DNA of 64,000 nt from Armatimonadota bacterium (GTDB lineage Bacteria; Armatimonadota; Armatimonadia; Armatimonadales; Armatimonadaceae): assembly GCA_026392155.1 (NCBI GenBank), contig JAPLCP010000133.1, positions 1 to 64,000 of the forward strand, written 5' to 3'. The first letter of the stretch is position 1, and the number at the start of each line of letters is the position of its first letter. Position numbers and translations under genes: made by a program. Below are positions 16,501-25,028 of the stretch, piece after piece. Under the pieces are notes generated by a model. It had not been told where the DNA came from, searched no databases, and saw only the letters and a program-made list of their open reading frames with translations.

Positions 16501-17585
16501 CCCTCGAAGAAAAAATCGGGCAGCTCTGCTGTTTTGGCTGGCACGGCTGCACGACGCTGGATGAGCAGGCTCGCACCTGTGTGCAGGAGCTCCATGCAGG
16601 CGGTATGATCGTGATGGGACGTAATCTCCACGATACTCGCCAGAAACCCGCACCCGATATAGATGCTGCTGCGGTACGAGAGATGCTGGATGCGCTTCAG
16701 AGCCTGGCGAGAGTTCCCCTCTTAGTTGGCACGGATCAAGAAGGCGGGCGTGTTGCTCGCTTTGGGACCGCTCCGTTTAGCCGTCAGCCCGCCGCCGCTG
16801 ACTTTAAGAGCACAGAGGCCGCCTATGCTGCGGCTTATCAGACGGGCCTAGAGCTACGCACGGTCGGGGTGAGTGCCAACTTTGCGCCTGTCGCCGACAT
16901 TAACTCTAACCCTGCGAATCCGGTGATCGGAGATCGGAGCTTCGGTTCGACCGTTAATGACGTGGTTCCTATGGTTGAGGCTCAGGTGCGGGGCTACGCA
17001 GCAGCGGGGATACTTGCCTGCCTGAAGCACTTTCCCGGCCATGGAGATACCGCCACCGACTCGCATTTTGCCCTCCCAACCCTGTCGCACTCCCTCGACA
17101 CGATGAGAGTGCGCGAGCTGGTTCCCTTTCAAGCGGGAATCGCGGCGGGAGTGCCTGCGGTGATGACGGCCCACATTCTCTTCCCCGACTTAGATGCTGA
17201 GCTGCCCGCCACGATGAGCCCGACGATCCTCACGGAGCTACTTCGAGGACAGCTTGGTTTTGATGGCTTGATCGTCACGGACTGCCTGGAGATGAAAGCC
17301 GTCGCCGAGCGCTGGGGAACCGCCCAGGCCGCGCTCGCTGCTGTGAAAGCGGGAGCCGATATGGTGCTGGTCTGCCACACATTAGAGCGCCAGCGCGAGA
17401 CCTATGCGTTGCTTCTTGCCGCCGCTCGCTCGGGGGAGCTACCTGCCACCCGCCTCGACGATGCCGTGGCCCATGTACTCGCGGCCAAAGCCACTCTCTT
17501 GCCGCTTCCCTACGACCCCACGCTTCTTCAGGGAGTCCAACACCAGGCTACAGTCACAGCTCTCGGGGCCGAGGCTCCGGTTTAA
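16497..17585 (+). CDS. nagZ: Beta-N-acetylhexosaminidase, GH3 (NagZ-like)
   Basis: 362 residues, cytoplasmic (no signal peptide). The GH3/NagZ signature is LKHFPGHGDTATDSHFALP, with GTDQEGGRVARF (about 79-90) and VTDCLEMKA containing the likely nucleophile Asp. NagZ removes N-acetylglucosamine from anhydro-muropeptides during peptidoglycan recycling. It overlaps proC by 4 bases. Its 3' end overlaps the convergent glucoamylase-family gene by 32 bases. The C-terminal tail past about residue 345 is short and non-conserved in appearance. Confidence 0.92.
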   Translation: MTLEEKIGQLCCFGWHGCTTLDEQARTCVQELHAGGMIVMGRNLHDTRQKPAPDIDAAAVREMLDALQSLARVPLLVGTDQEGGRVARFGTAPFSRQPAAADFKSTEAAYAAAYQTGLELRTVGVSANFAPVADINSNPANPVIGDRSFGSTVNDVVPMVEAQVRGYAAAGILACLKHFPGHGDTATDSHFALPTLSHSLDTMRVRELVPFQAGIAAGVPAVMTAHILFPDLDAELPATMSPTILTELLRGQLGFDGLIVTDCLEMKAVAERWGTAQAALAAVKAGADMVLVCHTLERQRETYALLLAAARSGELPATRLDDAVAHVLAAKATLLPLPYDPTLLQGVQHQATVTALGAEAPV

Positions 17586-18735
17586 AACCCGCAGCTGTCA
17601 GGCCACGCCTGAGATACGGATGCTCTCCAACCAGTTTCCAGAGCAGGCCGGTTTTTGAGTTTTCCCAGGCAAGGAGCGCCATGCCCAGGTCAATCCCGAT
17701 GACATCTTGGTCGAACCAGTTTTTATCGGCGTTGAGGGCATTGGAGAGTCCGTAGCGCCCCGTAATTTTTGCTCCAAAGCGCTTCTGAAGCGCCACCAGA
17801 GCTTGTTTTGCTTGCTCTGGGACAAAGAGAACTCCCGCCATCGCTGCGGTGGGAGCCACCGTGCCATCATGCTCGCCCTCGCGTGGAGATTGCGCACCGT
17901 AGCCAACGGGTGGTGGCTGATCACAGGCATTGATTCCCCAGATCCCCTCACGGTAGGTCACGAACCTCTCGGCGTTCTTTGCGCAGAAGGCGACATGGTG
18001 CTCATGGGAGCGCTGGAAGAGTGCCCACCAGTCGCGGCCCTGACGGTCTCTTTGCCCCTTCAAGTTCACATAGCCGGGCGTCATCTGCGCCCAGAAGATC
18101 GGCACGGCGGGGTTCTCGGTGAAGCTCAGCGCATCCCACGAGGCTTGTGGCAAAGGGTGGGTTGGCGTACCCAGTGCCAAGAGATAGAGGTAGCTTGCCT
18201 CCGTGTAGCCACTCCAGCGCGCCTCTAAAAAGCCCGACTCCGGCTTCCAGCCCATGCTGGGGGCAAGATTTTTGCCCCCGTTTTGGATCCAGCGCCAGTC
18301 GGCGCGGGCCACGAGAGCATCGGCGAGCTTGGCACACTCCCCTTTGAAATAGCGCCCAGCGGCCAGGGCTCCCAAAAAGAGCAGCGCGGAGTCAATGGAT
18401 GAGAGCTCGCAGCTCCAGACCCGCTTGCCATCGCGCCAGTCTATAAAGTGGTAGAAAAAGCCATGTTCGTGGGAGAGCTGACTGCTCAGAAAATGCAGGG
18501 TAAGGAGGGCACGTTTCTGCGCCTCAGCTTTCTTGATCCAGCCACGGCTTGCCGCGATGGGGAGTGCGGCAAGTGCGTAGCCTGTGGCGGCCACGGAGGC
18601 GACTGTATAGTCATCAGCCTTCCCGATATTTTTTGCCCGGTCTTTCGTCAGGCCCGTCTGAGGATTTGTCTCCTGCCAGAAAAACGCAAAGGCCCGCTGG
18701 GCGAGCGTCTCAAGCGAGAGGTTAGTCGTCGTCAT
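17554..18735 (-). CDS. Glucoamylase-family protein (PF10091-type)
   Basis: 393 residues from ATG 18735. Family landmarks are ETNPQTGLTKDRAKN near the N-terminus, GFFYHFIDWRDGKRVWSC, ELSSIDSALLFLGALAAG, EGIWGINACDQPPP, DGTVAPTAAMAG and FDQDVIGIDLGM. The fold is an (alpha/alpha)6 barrel, seen in enzymes acting on alpha- or beta-glucans; the precise linkage is uncertain. No signal peptide is visible. I rejected an upstream in-frame start at 18867 because that segment is the shadow of the Asp-rich tail of the preceding gene, which it overlaps by 14 bases. Confidence 0.85.
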   Translation of the reverse strand: MTTTNLSLETLAQRAFAFFWQETNPQTGLTKDRAKNIGKADDYTVASVAATGYALAALPIAASRGWIKKAEAQKRALLTLHFLSSQLSHEHGFFYHFIDWRDGKRVWSCELSSIDSALLFLGALAAGRYFKGECAKLADALVARADWRWIQNGGKNLAPSMGWKPESGFLEARWSGYTEASYLYLLALGTPTHPLPQASWDALSFTENPAVPIFWAQMTPGYVNLKGQRDRQGRDWWALFQRSHEHHVAFCAKNAERFVTYREGIWGINACDQPPPVGYGAQSPREGEHDGTVAPTAAMAGVLFVPEQAKQALVALQKRFGAKITGRYGLSNALNADKNWFDQDVIGIDLGMALLAWENSKTGLLWKLVGEHPYLRRGLTAAGFKPEPRPREL

Positions 18736-19066
18736 CGTCGAAGGGCTCGTCGTCGGCTGCCCCTGAGGTATCGGTGTAGTGGCTGATCTCCTCGCCCCGG
18801 AAGACGGTGATAAGAAAGTCCTCACGGTCGAAGTTAGGCAGATAGGACTGCGCAATGTCATCGTCAATCTGCGCGATCAGCCCTTCTTCTTGCTCCACCG
18901 GGAGATCTGCTTCCAGAATCAAGGTGCCGTGGATGGTGTCATGGGCATAGTGCAGGTCAATCTGCCCAATACGTCGGTCATCGTCCCAGATGAGATAGAC
19001 CTCGCTGCTCTGAGTGCGGACAAGCCGGATGAGTTTATAGTTGGTGGGGACGCGGTCTTCGTTCAT
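18722..19066 (-). CDS. Small acidic protein, function unknown
   Basis: 114 residues from ATG 19066, with a TTG alternative three codons upstream. The N-terminal half is beta-rich (YKLIRLVRTQSSEVYLIWDDD). The C-terminus is very acidic, ending in five Asp residues. No family is recognised. A TATTTT box 7 bases upstream supports the ATG. The gene lies just beyond the ftsH terminator hairpin and overlaps the downstream glucoamylase-family gene by 14 bases, so those two may be co-expressed. Confidence 0.7.
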   Translation of the reverse strand: MNEDRVPTNYKLIRLVRTQSSEVYLIWDDDRRIGQIDLHYAHDTIHGTLILEADLPVEQEEGLIAQIDDDIAQSYLPNFDREDFLITVFRGEEISHYTDTSGAADDEPFDDDDD

Positions 19067-19080
19067 GCCAGACAAAATAA

Positions 19081-19112
19081 TACCGCCGGGCGAAGGTTTT
19101 CGCCCGGCGGTA
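19081..19112 (-). terminator. Strong hairpin terminator after ftsH
   Basis: A perfect 14-base inverted repeat (TACCGCCGGGCGAA / TTCGCCCGGCGGTA) with a 4-base loop starts 12 bases after the ftsH stop. On the minus strand it is followed by TTATTTTG, and on the plus strand by TTTCTTTTTT, so it could act in both directions. The minus-strand T-rich stretch also contains the -10 box of the next gene. Confidence 0.85.
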
Positions 19113-19123
19113 CGATTTCTTTT

Positions 19124-21127
19124 TTACGCGATGCCTGGTTCGAGGCGCGTGGGACGTGGGCTACTGGGCCGTGTTGCCGCTGGCTCGCTGGGCTCCGAGG
19201 GAGCAGGTGGTGCAGGTGGCTCCTGCGGCTTGCTCGGTGGCTCAGGCTTCCGTCCTCCGATACTGGGCGCGATGGCATCCTGAATCAGAGCCAGGAACTC
19301 GTCGCGATCCAGTGTCTCACGCTCGATCAGGGCATCCGTCAGGCGGTCTAGGACAACCCGGTTGGTGCGGAGAATATCTTCGGCACGCTGGTAGTTGCGG
19401 TCAATGATATTCTGAATGTCTTCGTCCACGATCTTGGCGACTTCATCCGAGTAGTCCCGCTCTTCCATTCCTCCGCTGCCACCCAGGAAGCCATTGCCAT
19501 GGCGCTTGCCGATGCGACGGTTGCCTAGGCGCTCACTCATCCCGAACTCACAGACCATCGCCCGTGCAATCTCGGTGACCTGCCCTAGGTCGTTGGAAGC
19601 CCCCGTATCGAGGCCGCCTTCCTGACCATAGGCTAAAATCTCCGCGATTCGCCCGCCTAGTGCCATGGCGATCATGTCTTCCATCTCGGCCTTGGTCTGG
19701 TTGTAGCGATCCTCTGTAGGGAGAGTAATCGTCACGCCCAGTGCCCGACCACGCGGCAGGATCGTCACTTTGTGCAGGGGGTTGGCATGCTCCAGAAGCT
19801 CGGCGATGAGGGCATGACCTGCCTCATGAACCGCCGTACGGCGCTTGGCGACTGCGGTCATCAGGCGGTTTTTGCGTGCGGGCCCCATCATCTCGCGGTC
19901 AATCGCCTCTTCAAACTCGGACATCCCGATCTTGGTTTTCTCGCGACGAGCCGCCAGAATCGCGGCCTCGTTGACCAGGTTGGCCAGCTCGGCACCCGCA
20001 AAACCCGGTGTGCGCTTGGAGATACTCTCCAGGTTCACGTCGTCGTCCATGGGCTTGCCACGGGTATGAACCCCAAGAATCGCCTCGCGGCCCTTGGCAT
20101 CGGGAGCATCCACCACCACGCGACGGTCAAAACGTCCTGGACGAAGTAGAGCGGGATCGAGCACATCGGGGCGGTTGGTGGCAGCGATCAAGATCACACC
20201 CGAGTTCGGATCGAAGCCATCCATCTCGACCAAGAGCTGATTGAGGGTCTGCTCACGCTCGTCGTGGCCACCGCCCCAGCCTGCGCCACGCTGGCGACCG
20301 ACAGCATCAATCTCATCAATAAAGACAAGCGCCGGGCGGTTCTGGCGAGCCGTGTCGAAGAGATCGCGGACGCGGCTTGCACCCACCCCGACAAACATCT
20401 CCACAAAGTCCGAGCCTGAGATATGGAAGAAGGGAACTTGTGCCTCACCCGCAATCGCACGGGCCAGCAGGGTCTTACCTGAGCCGGGAGGGCCCAGTAG
20501 CAGAACTCCCTTCGGAATCTTAGCGCCGAGCGCTTGGAAGCGGCGGGCGTTCTTCAGAAAATCCACGATCTCCTGGAGCTCTTGCTTGGCCTCTTCCACA
20601 CCCGCGACATCGTCGAACGTGACCTTGGGCACGTTCTCACTAGGACGGCGGTGGCGCGCCTTGGTGAAGTTCATCGCCTGGTTGTTGCCATTTTGGGCCG
20701 CGCGGCTGAAGATCATGTAGATCACGCCCGCTCCGAGCACCAGCGCTAAAACGGGCAGGAGTGAGGCGAGGACGTAGTCCATCGGGCCTTCCGGCTCCCA
20801 GCCAAATGCCACTCCTTTTTCGCTCAGGAGTTTGGTAAGACGGCTACGCTCCGGTTGGTCCGGGGGGAGCGCGACTTGGAAGTCGAGCTTGTTACTGACG
20901 GCACCTGGGGCATTGGAGTGGTACTTACCCGTGAAGGTGCCTTTATGAAACTTCCCAGAAGCAATGATCTTACCTGAGTTAACTTTTTCCAGGAACTCGC
21001 TGTACTCAAGCTGCTGTGGCGCGTTAAACCAGGGGAAAGACGTGCGCGAGAGTGATCCTCTGAATAAGAAGAAACCCACGGCGATCACGGAAACGACTAG
21101 CAACCCCAGTCGTAAAATACGGTTCAA
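19124..21127 (-). CDS. ftsH: ATP-dependent zinc metalloprotease FtsH
   Basis: 667 residues. A transmembrane helix at about 5-25, a periplasmic FtsH-extracellular domain (26-118) and a second helix (119-140) precede the AAA+ module. Walker A is GPPGSGKT (212-219), Walker B is VFIDEIDA, and [17 protein letters not shown] is the second region of homology. The zinc site HEAGH is at about 434-438. The C-terminal tail is Pro-rich. FtsH degrades misfolded membrane and regulatory proteins at the inner membrane. The start is TTG, fixed by a Shine-Dalgarno GAGGAGG (21142-21136) 8 bases away. Confidence 0.97.
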   Translation of the reverse strand: MNRILRLGLLVVSVIAVGFFLFRGSLSRTSFPWFNAPQQLEYSEFLEKVNSGKIIASGKFHKGTFTGKYHSNAPGAVSNKLDFQVALPPDQPERSRLTKLLSEKGVAFGWEPEGPMDYVLASLLPVLALVLGAGVIYMIFSRAAQNGNNQAMNFTKARHRRPSENVPKVTFDDVAGVEEAKQELQEIVDFLKNARRFQALGAKIPKGVLLLGPPGSGKTLLARAIAGEAQVPFFHISGSDFVEMFVGVGASRVRDLFDTARQNRPALVFIDEIDAVGRQRGAGWGGGHDEREQTLNQLLVEMDGFDPNSGVILIAATNRPDVLDPALLRPGRFDRRVVVDAPDAKGREAILGVHTRGKPMDDDVNLESISKRTPGFAGAELANLVNEAAILAARREKTKIGMSEFEEAIDREMMGPARKNRLMTAVAKRRTAVHEAGHALIAELLEHANPLHKVTILPRGRALGVTITLPTEDRYNQTKAEMEDMIAMALGGRIAEILAYGQEGGLDTGASNDLGQVTEIARAMVCEFGMSERLGNRRIGKRHGNGFLGGSGGMEERDYSDEVAKIVDEDIQNIIDRNYQRAEDILRTNRVVLDRLTDALIERETLDRDEFLALIQDAIAPSIGGRKPEPPSKPQEPPAPPAPSEPSEPAATRPSSPRPTRLEPGIA

Positions 21128-21135
21128 ACGGAAAG

Positions 21136-21142
21136 CCTCCTC
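21136..21142 (-). promoter_or_regulatory. Shine-Dalgarno deciding the TTG start of ftsH
   Basis: GAGGAGG on the minus strand, 8 bases before TTG at 21127. It is one of the few strong ribosome-binding sites in the window, and it shows that canonical SD-led initiation coexists with the leaderless-type starts. Confidence 0.8.
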
Positions 21143-21310
21143 GGGGCACGGGGACGCTCAAAGCGCCTCAGCAACCCCGCCAACAGTACGGGTAGTATAC
21201 CACGCAGGGATTATCGGGCTCAGGGACGTTTCTCTCCACTGTCTGCCCTAACTTGATTAACAGTACGTTATCTGAGGCGCTACGGTTCCCGAAAGGGTAC
21301 ACTACGCCTT

Positions 21311-21781
21311 GTGCAAGAGGCTTTTTTTGTGCGTAGCGCCTCACCTGGTGCCGTTTTGCGTTTTCTGGAGCGCTTAGCGCGGCGTGACGAGCCGCTTCCT
21401 GCGGAGCTTCTGATCTCCGATGCGGTTGGGCCGTGGCAGTGGCGGGCGCTCCCTGTCGCGGGTCTGGCGAGTGTCGCTCCACGCCTCGCGTTGGCGTTCT
21501 CGTCGGATGTCTTTCATCTGCAAGAGATGCCCGCTGGCTGGTCGTGGACACGCTATGAGAGTGCAGGCGCGGCGGAGTACGGGGCGCTAGCAAAGAAGCG
21601 GCTCTGGGAGCGCAGCTCGCCCGTCGAGCGCTGGGCAAGCGTGCATGGCCTCCCGCTCACTCGCCTGACACGACCTCCGAAAGTAATTGACTATGAGACG
21701 GTCGCGCAGCTTGACCAGCGCAGCCTGCTTTTAGAAGACATGCCACGTCTTTATCGCTTCCCACTTCAGGCGATACAATAA
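21311..21781 (+). CDS. Unknown protein upstream of ispH
   Basis: 156 residues, not recognised. It is basic and Trp/Arg/Leu-rich, with no signal peptide or membrane segment (ISDAVGPWQWRALPVAGLAS; AFSSDVFHLQEMPAGWSWTR). The GTG start is 7 bases from TACACT (21298-21303), the same arrangement as other starts here, and codon use resembles neighbours, so it is probably real. The ispH -10 box lies at its 3' end. Confidence 0.65.
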   Translation: MQEAFFVRSASPGAVLRFLERLARRDEPLPAELLISDAVGPWQWRALPVAGLASVAPRLALAFSSDVFHLQEMPAGWSWTRYESAGAAEYGALAKKRLWERSSPVERWASVHGLPLTRLTRPPKVIDYETVAQLDQRSLLLEDMPRLYRFPLQAIQ

Positions 21782-21787
21782 TCCTTG

Positions 21788-22759
21788 ATGAACGTTCTTC
21801 TGGCGGGTCCGCGCGGCTTCTGTGCGGGAGTGGATCGGGCGATTGAGATTGTGGAAGTGGCGCTGGAGGTCTATGGCGCACCTCTCTACGTGCGACATGA
21901 GATCATCCACAACGAGCATGTCGTGGCACGGCTACGGAAGCGCGGCGTAGTCTTCACCGACTTCCTGAGCGATGTCCCGGAGGGCAGTAACCTGATCTTC
22001 TCGGCCCATGGCGTCTCGCCCGCCATTCGCGAAGAAGCAAAAGAGCGGCAGCTCAATGTGATAGACGGCACCTGCCCGCTGGTCACCAAGATCCACCTAG
22101 AAGTCCATAAGTTTCTCAAGCGTGGCTACGGGATATTCTTCATCGGGCACCGGGGCCATGTCGAGACCGAAGGCACGATGGGCGAGGCACCGGGAAAGCT
22201 GATCTTAGTCTGTGAGGAGCACGAGGTGGCGAGTCTGCCCGAGCCGCCCGACGAAAAGCTGATCTATCTGACGCAGACAACCCTCTCGATTGATGAGACG
22301 CGCGGCATTGTGGACGCGCTCAAGGCACGCTTTCCCCGGATGGAGAACCCGCCATCATCGGACATCTGCTACGCCACTCAGAACCGCCAAGACGCCGTGA
22401 AAGTGCTCGCCCAGAAAGCCGATACGATCCTGGTGATCGGCTCGCAGACCTCGTCCAACTCCCGCAGCCTGCGCCAGGTCGCCGAAGCACACGGAGCCCG
22501 CGCCTTTCTCATCGACGATGCCAGCTTCCTCACCGACGCCATGCTCGACGGCGCACAGACCGTCGGCGTGACCTCCGGCGCGTCTGCCCCCGAGGATGTT
22601 TTTCAAGGTGTTGTCGAAGCGCTCAAGGCCCGTGGCGCGACAAGTGTCGAGGAGTTTATCGTGCTCGAAGAAGATGTCGAGTTCAAGCTCCCACCCGGCT
22701 TGGTGCAGCTCCTCCCCCCTAACCCCCGTCGGACGGGGGCTAGGGGGGCGGTCAGGTAA
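21788..22759 (+). CDS. ispH: 4-hydroxy-3-methylbut-2-enyl diphosphate reductase
   Basis: 323 residues. The three Fe-S cluster cysteines sit in GPRGFCAGVDRAI (C12), DGTCPLVTKIH and ICYATQNRQ. AHGVSP, TLSIDETR and VIGSQTSSNS are also conserved. IspH makes IPP and DMAPP in the last step of the MEP pathway. TACAAT (21774-21779) ends 8 bases before the ATG. The last residues (QLLPPNPRRTGARGAVR) are not typical of IspH. They are encoded by a palindromic G/C-rich repeat that supplies the C-terminus and runs into the promoter of the next gene. Confidence 0.96.
   Translation: MNVLLAGPRGFCAGVDRAIEIVEVALEVYGAPLYVRHEIIHNEHVVARLRKRGVVFTDFLSDVPEGSNLIFSAHGVSPAIREEAKERQLNVIDGTCPLVTKIHLEVHKFLKRGYGIFFIGHRGHVETEGTMGEAPGKLILVCEEHEVASLPEPPDEKLIYLTQTTLSIDETRGIVDALKARFPRMENPPSSDICYATQNRQDAVKVLAQKADTILVIGSQTSSNSRSLRQVAEAHGARAFLIDDASFLTDAMLDGAQTVGVTSGASAPEDVFQGVVEALKARGATSVEEFIVLEEDVEFKLPPGLVQLLPPNPRRTGARGAVR
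22712..22750. repeat. In-frame palindromic G/C-rich repeat, copy 1 (ispH C-terminus)
   Basis: The left arm 22714-22730 (CCCCCCTAACCCCCGTC) pairs with 22732-22748 at 16 of 17 positions around a 1-base loop. It is read as LPPNPRRTGARG at the end of IspH. It shares its left arm with copies at 38662 and 47873. Confidence 0.8.
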
Positions 22760-22768
22760 AATACCCTC

Positions 22769-24157
22769 ATGAAACGCACACATTTAGACGCGGACCGCGA
22801 GCGACGAATGGCCTGGTTCCGCGAAGCACGCTTTGGGATGTTTATTCACTGGGGCCTCTACGCCGTGCCGGGCGGGGTCTGGAAGGGGCGCGATATTGGC
22901 GGGGTCGGGGAGTGGATTTTTAACTCCGCACAGCTCACGGTCGCTGACTACGAGCCGCTTCAGTCACAGTTCAATCCCGTGAAGTTCAGCGCCAAAGAGT
23001 GGGTGACCACAGCAAAAAACGCGGGGATGCGCTATATCGTCATCACCAGCAAGCACCACGATGGATTTTGTTTATGGGATAGTAAGCTCACCGACTGGGA
23101 CGTGATGGGGACACCGTTCAAGCGCGATATTTTGAAAGAATTGGCGCAAGAGTGCCAGAAGCAGAAAATCAAGCTGTGTTTTTATCACTCGATCATGGAC
23201 TGGCACCACCCCGACTATCTCCCACGCCGTGGCTGGGATAAGCGCCCGACGGCTGAGGCGAATTTTGGTCGCTACATCGAGTACATGAAGGGCCAGCTCA
23301 AGGAGCTTCTTACCAACTACGGCCCGATTGGAATCGCCTGGTTCGACGGGGAGTGGGAAGGCACCTGGACCCACGACAAGGGCGAGGACTTGTATAAGTT
23401 TGTGCGCTCGCTCCAGCCCAGTATTATTGTCAATAACCGCGTGGATAAAGGCCGCCAGGGCATGGCCGGGATGACCAAGGGGGACTTTGCGGGTGACTAC
23501 GGTACGCCTGAGCAAGAGATTCCCGCCAATGGCTTTGGTGAGGGCGTGGACTGGGAGTCGTGCATGACCCTCAACGACACCTGGGGTTTTAAGAGCAAGG
23601 ACACGAACTGGAAGTCCACGGAGACGCTTCTCAAAAATCTCATTGACTGCGCCAGCAAAGGCGGCAACTATCTACTCAATGTCGGCCCAACGCCGGAGGG
23701 CACGTTTCCGCAGCCAATTGTCGAGCGCCTTAATATGATGGGCAAGTGGCTCAAGGCACACGGTGAGGCGATCTACGGCACGCAGGCCAGCCCGTTTCCC
23801 AAGCCGCTCCCCTGGGGCCGTGTGACGCGCAAGGGCAACAAGCTCTACCTACATGTTTTTGATACCACTCAGGCACAAATTACCCTGCCCGGACTCAAGA
23901 CCAAGCTCAAGGGCGCACGGACACTGGCAGGCTATACGAAGTCTAGCATGCTCACCGTGGACTCGCGCGGCAACCGCACAGGCTCGCTTACACTGGGCAA
24001 AGAGCGTATTCCCGTGATTGCCGTTGGTCGCCCGGAAGGTGTCACGCTCACGCTCCCCGAGGCACTCAAAGGTCAGCTCCTCCCCGTAATTGTACTGGAG
24101 CTTGATGGAGTTCCTGCTGTGGAGCCTTTGCAACTTCTGTCTGCTCCCATAAAATAG
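22769..24157 (+). CDS. Alpha-L-fucosidase, GH29
   Basis: 462 residues. GH29 landmarks are RFGMFIHWGLYAVPGG, TSKHHDGFCLWDS, YHSIMDWHHPDY and IAWFDGEWEG with the nucleophile Asp at about residue 193. LLNVGPTPEGTFPQ closes the catalytic barrel (about 345), followed by a C-terminal beta-sandwich. It releases terminal alpha-L-fucose. There is no signal peptide, so it is probably intracellular and acts on imported fuco-oligosaccharides. TAAAAT (22757-22762) ends 6 bases before the ATG. It is next to an ABC exporter, but no functional link is shown. Confidence 0.94.
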   Translation: MKRTHLDADRERRMAWFREARFGMFIHWGLYAVPGGVWKGRDIGGVGEWIFNSAQLTVADYEPLQSQFNPVKFSAKEWVTTAKNAGMRYIVITSKHHDGFCLWDSKLTDWDVMGTPFKRDILKELAQECQKQKIKLCFYHSIMDWHHPDYLPRRGWDKRPTAEANFGRYIEYMKGQLKELLTNYGPIGIAWFDGEWEGTWTHDKGEDLYKFVRSLQPSIIVNNRVDKGRQGMAGMTKGDFAGDYGTPEQEIPANGFGEGVDWESCMTLNDTWGFKSKDTNWKSTETLLKNLIDCASKGGNYLLNVGPTPEGTFPQPIVERLNMMGKWLKAHGEAIYGTQASPFPKPLPWGRVTRKGNKLYLHVFDTTQAQITLPGLKTKLKGARTLAGYTKSSMLTVDSRGNRTGSLTLGKERIPVIAVGRPEGVTLTLPEALKGQLLPVIVLELDGVPAVEPLQLLSAPIK

Positions 24158-24203
24158 GTATTTTTGCAACCAAATCGCCTCGCTGAGTGTTCTTGGTGGT
24201 ACG

Positions 24204-25028
24204 ATGCTCGAACTTAAGAACCTGACCAAGCGCTACGGCGAGCGGGTCGCAGTCGACCGGCTCTCGCTGTGCGTAAAGCGCGGGGAGCGTTTTGGGCTGC
24301 TCGGTCCCAATGGCGCAGGCAAGACCACGACGATCTCGATGCTGGTCGGTGCCCTCAAGCCCGATAGCGGCGAGATTCTCTTTAATGGGGAGCCTCTTTC
24401 TGGTGAGTGTGACCCGCTCAAGCGCAAGATTGGCTACGTGCCGCAAGAGCTGGCGCTCTACGAAGATCTCACGGCGGCGGAGAACCTGCGCTTCTTTGGG
24501 GCGGTCTATGGCCTGGGCAGCGCAAAGCTCACCGAGCGCGTGGCGTATGGCCTGGAGGTGGCGGGGCTGACGGATCGGGCGAGGAGCCGGGTGCGAGCCT
24601 ACTCGGGCGGGATGAAGCGCCGCTTGAACCTAGCCGCCGCGCTTCTTCATGAGCCGGAGCTATTGGTGCTCGATGAGCCCACGGTTGGTGTAGACCCGCA
24701 GAGCCGCAATGCCATCTTTGAGGCGCTGGAGAAGCTCGCGACGGAGGGAATTACCCTGCTCTACACCACACACTACATGGAAGAGGTCGAGCGCCTCTGC
24801 GAAAGAATTGCGATCATGGATCAGGGACAGATTGTCGCTGAAGGGACGCAGGCCGAGCTTCGTGAGCTGCTGCCGACAGCGCAGAAACGTGCGATTACTT
24901 TGGAGGCCGACGAGGCGCTCTTAGAGCTACTGAAATCCCACGGGCTAAGCTGGCAAGAGGCCACGGAGCGCGGTGGGCTGGAGTCTGTTTTTCTGCACCT
25001 AACCGGAAGGAGCCTGCGCGACGCATGA
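24204..25028 (+). CDS. ABC transporter ATP-binding protein
   Basis: 274 residues. Walker A is GPNGAGKTT (about 34-42), the signature motif YSGGMKRRLNLAAAL, Walker B ELLVLDEPTVGVDP, and the H-loop TTHYMEE. It resembles the DrrA/CcmA/NatA-type exporters (ABC-2). It energises the membrane partner encoded next, whose start overlaps this stop as ATGA. A GGTGG-type site lies shortly upstream of the ATG. The substrate is unknown; the class includes drug, lipid and polysaccharide exporters. Confidence 0.94.
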   Translation: MLELKNLTKRYGERVAVDRLSLCVKRGERFGLLGPNGAGKTTTISMLVGALKPDSGEILFNGEPLSGECDPLKRKIGYVPQELALYEDLTAAENLRFFGAVYGLGSAKLTERVAYGLEVAGLTDRARSRVRAYSGGMKRRLNLAAALLHEPELLVLDEPTVGVDPQSRNAIFEALEKLATEGITLLYTTHYMEEVERLCERIAIMDQGQIVAEGTQAELRELLPTAQKRAITLEADEALLELLKSHGLSWQEATERGGLESVFLHLTGRSLRDA

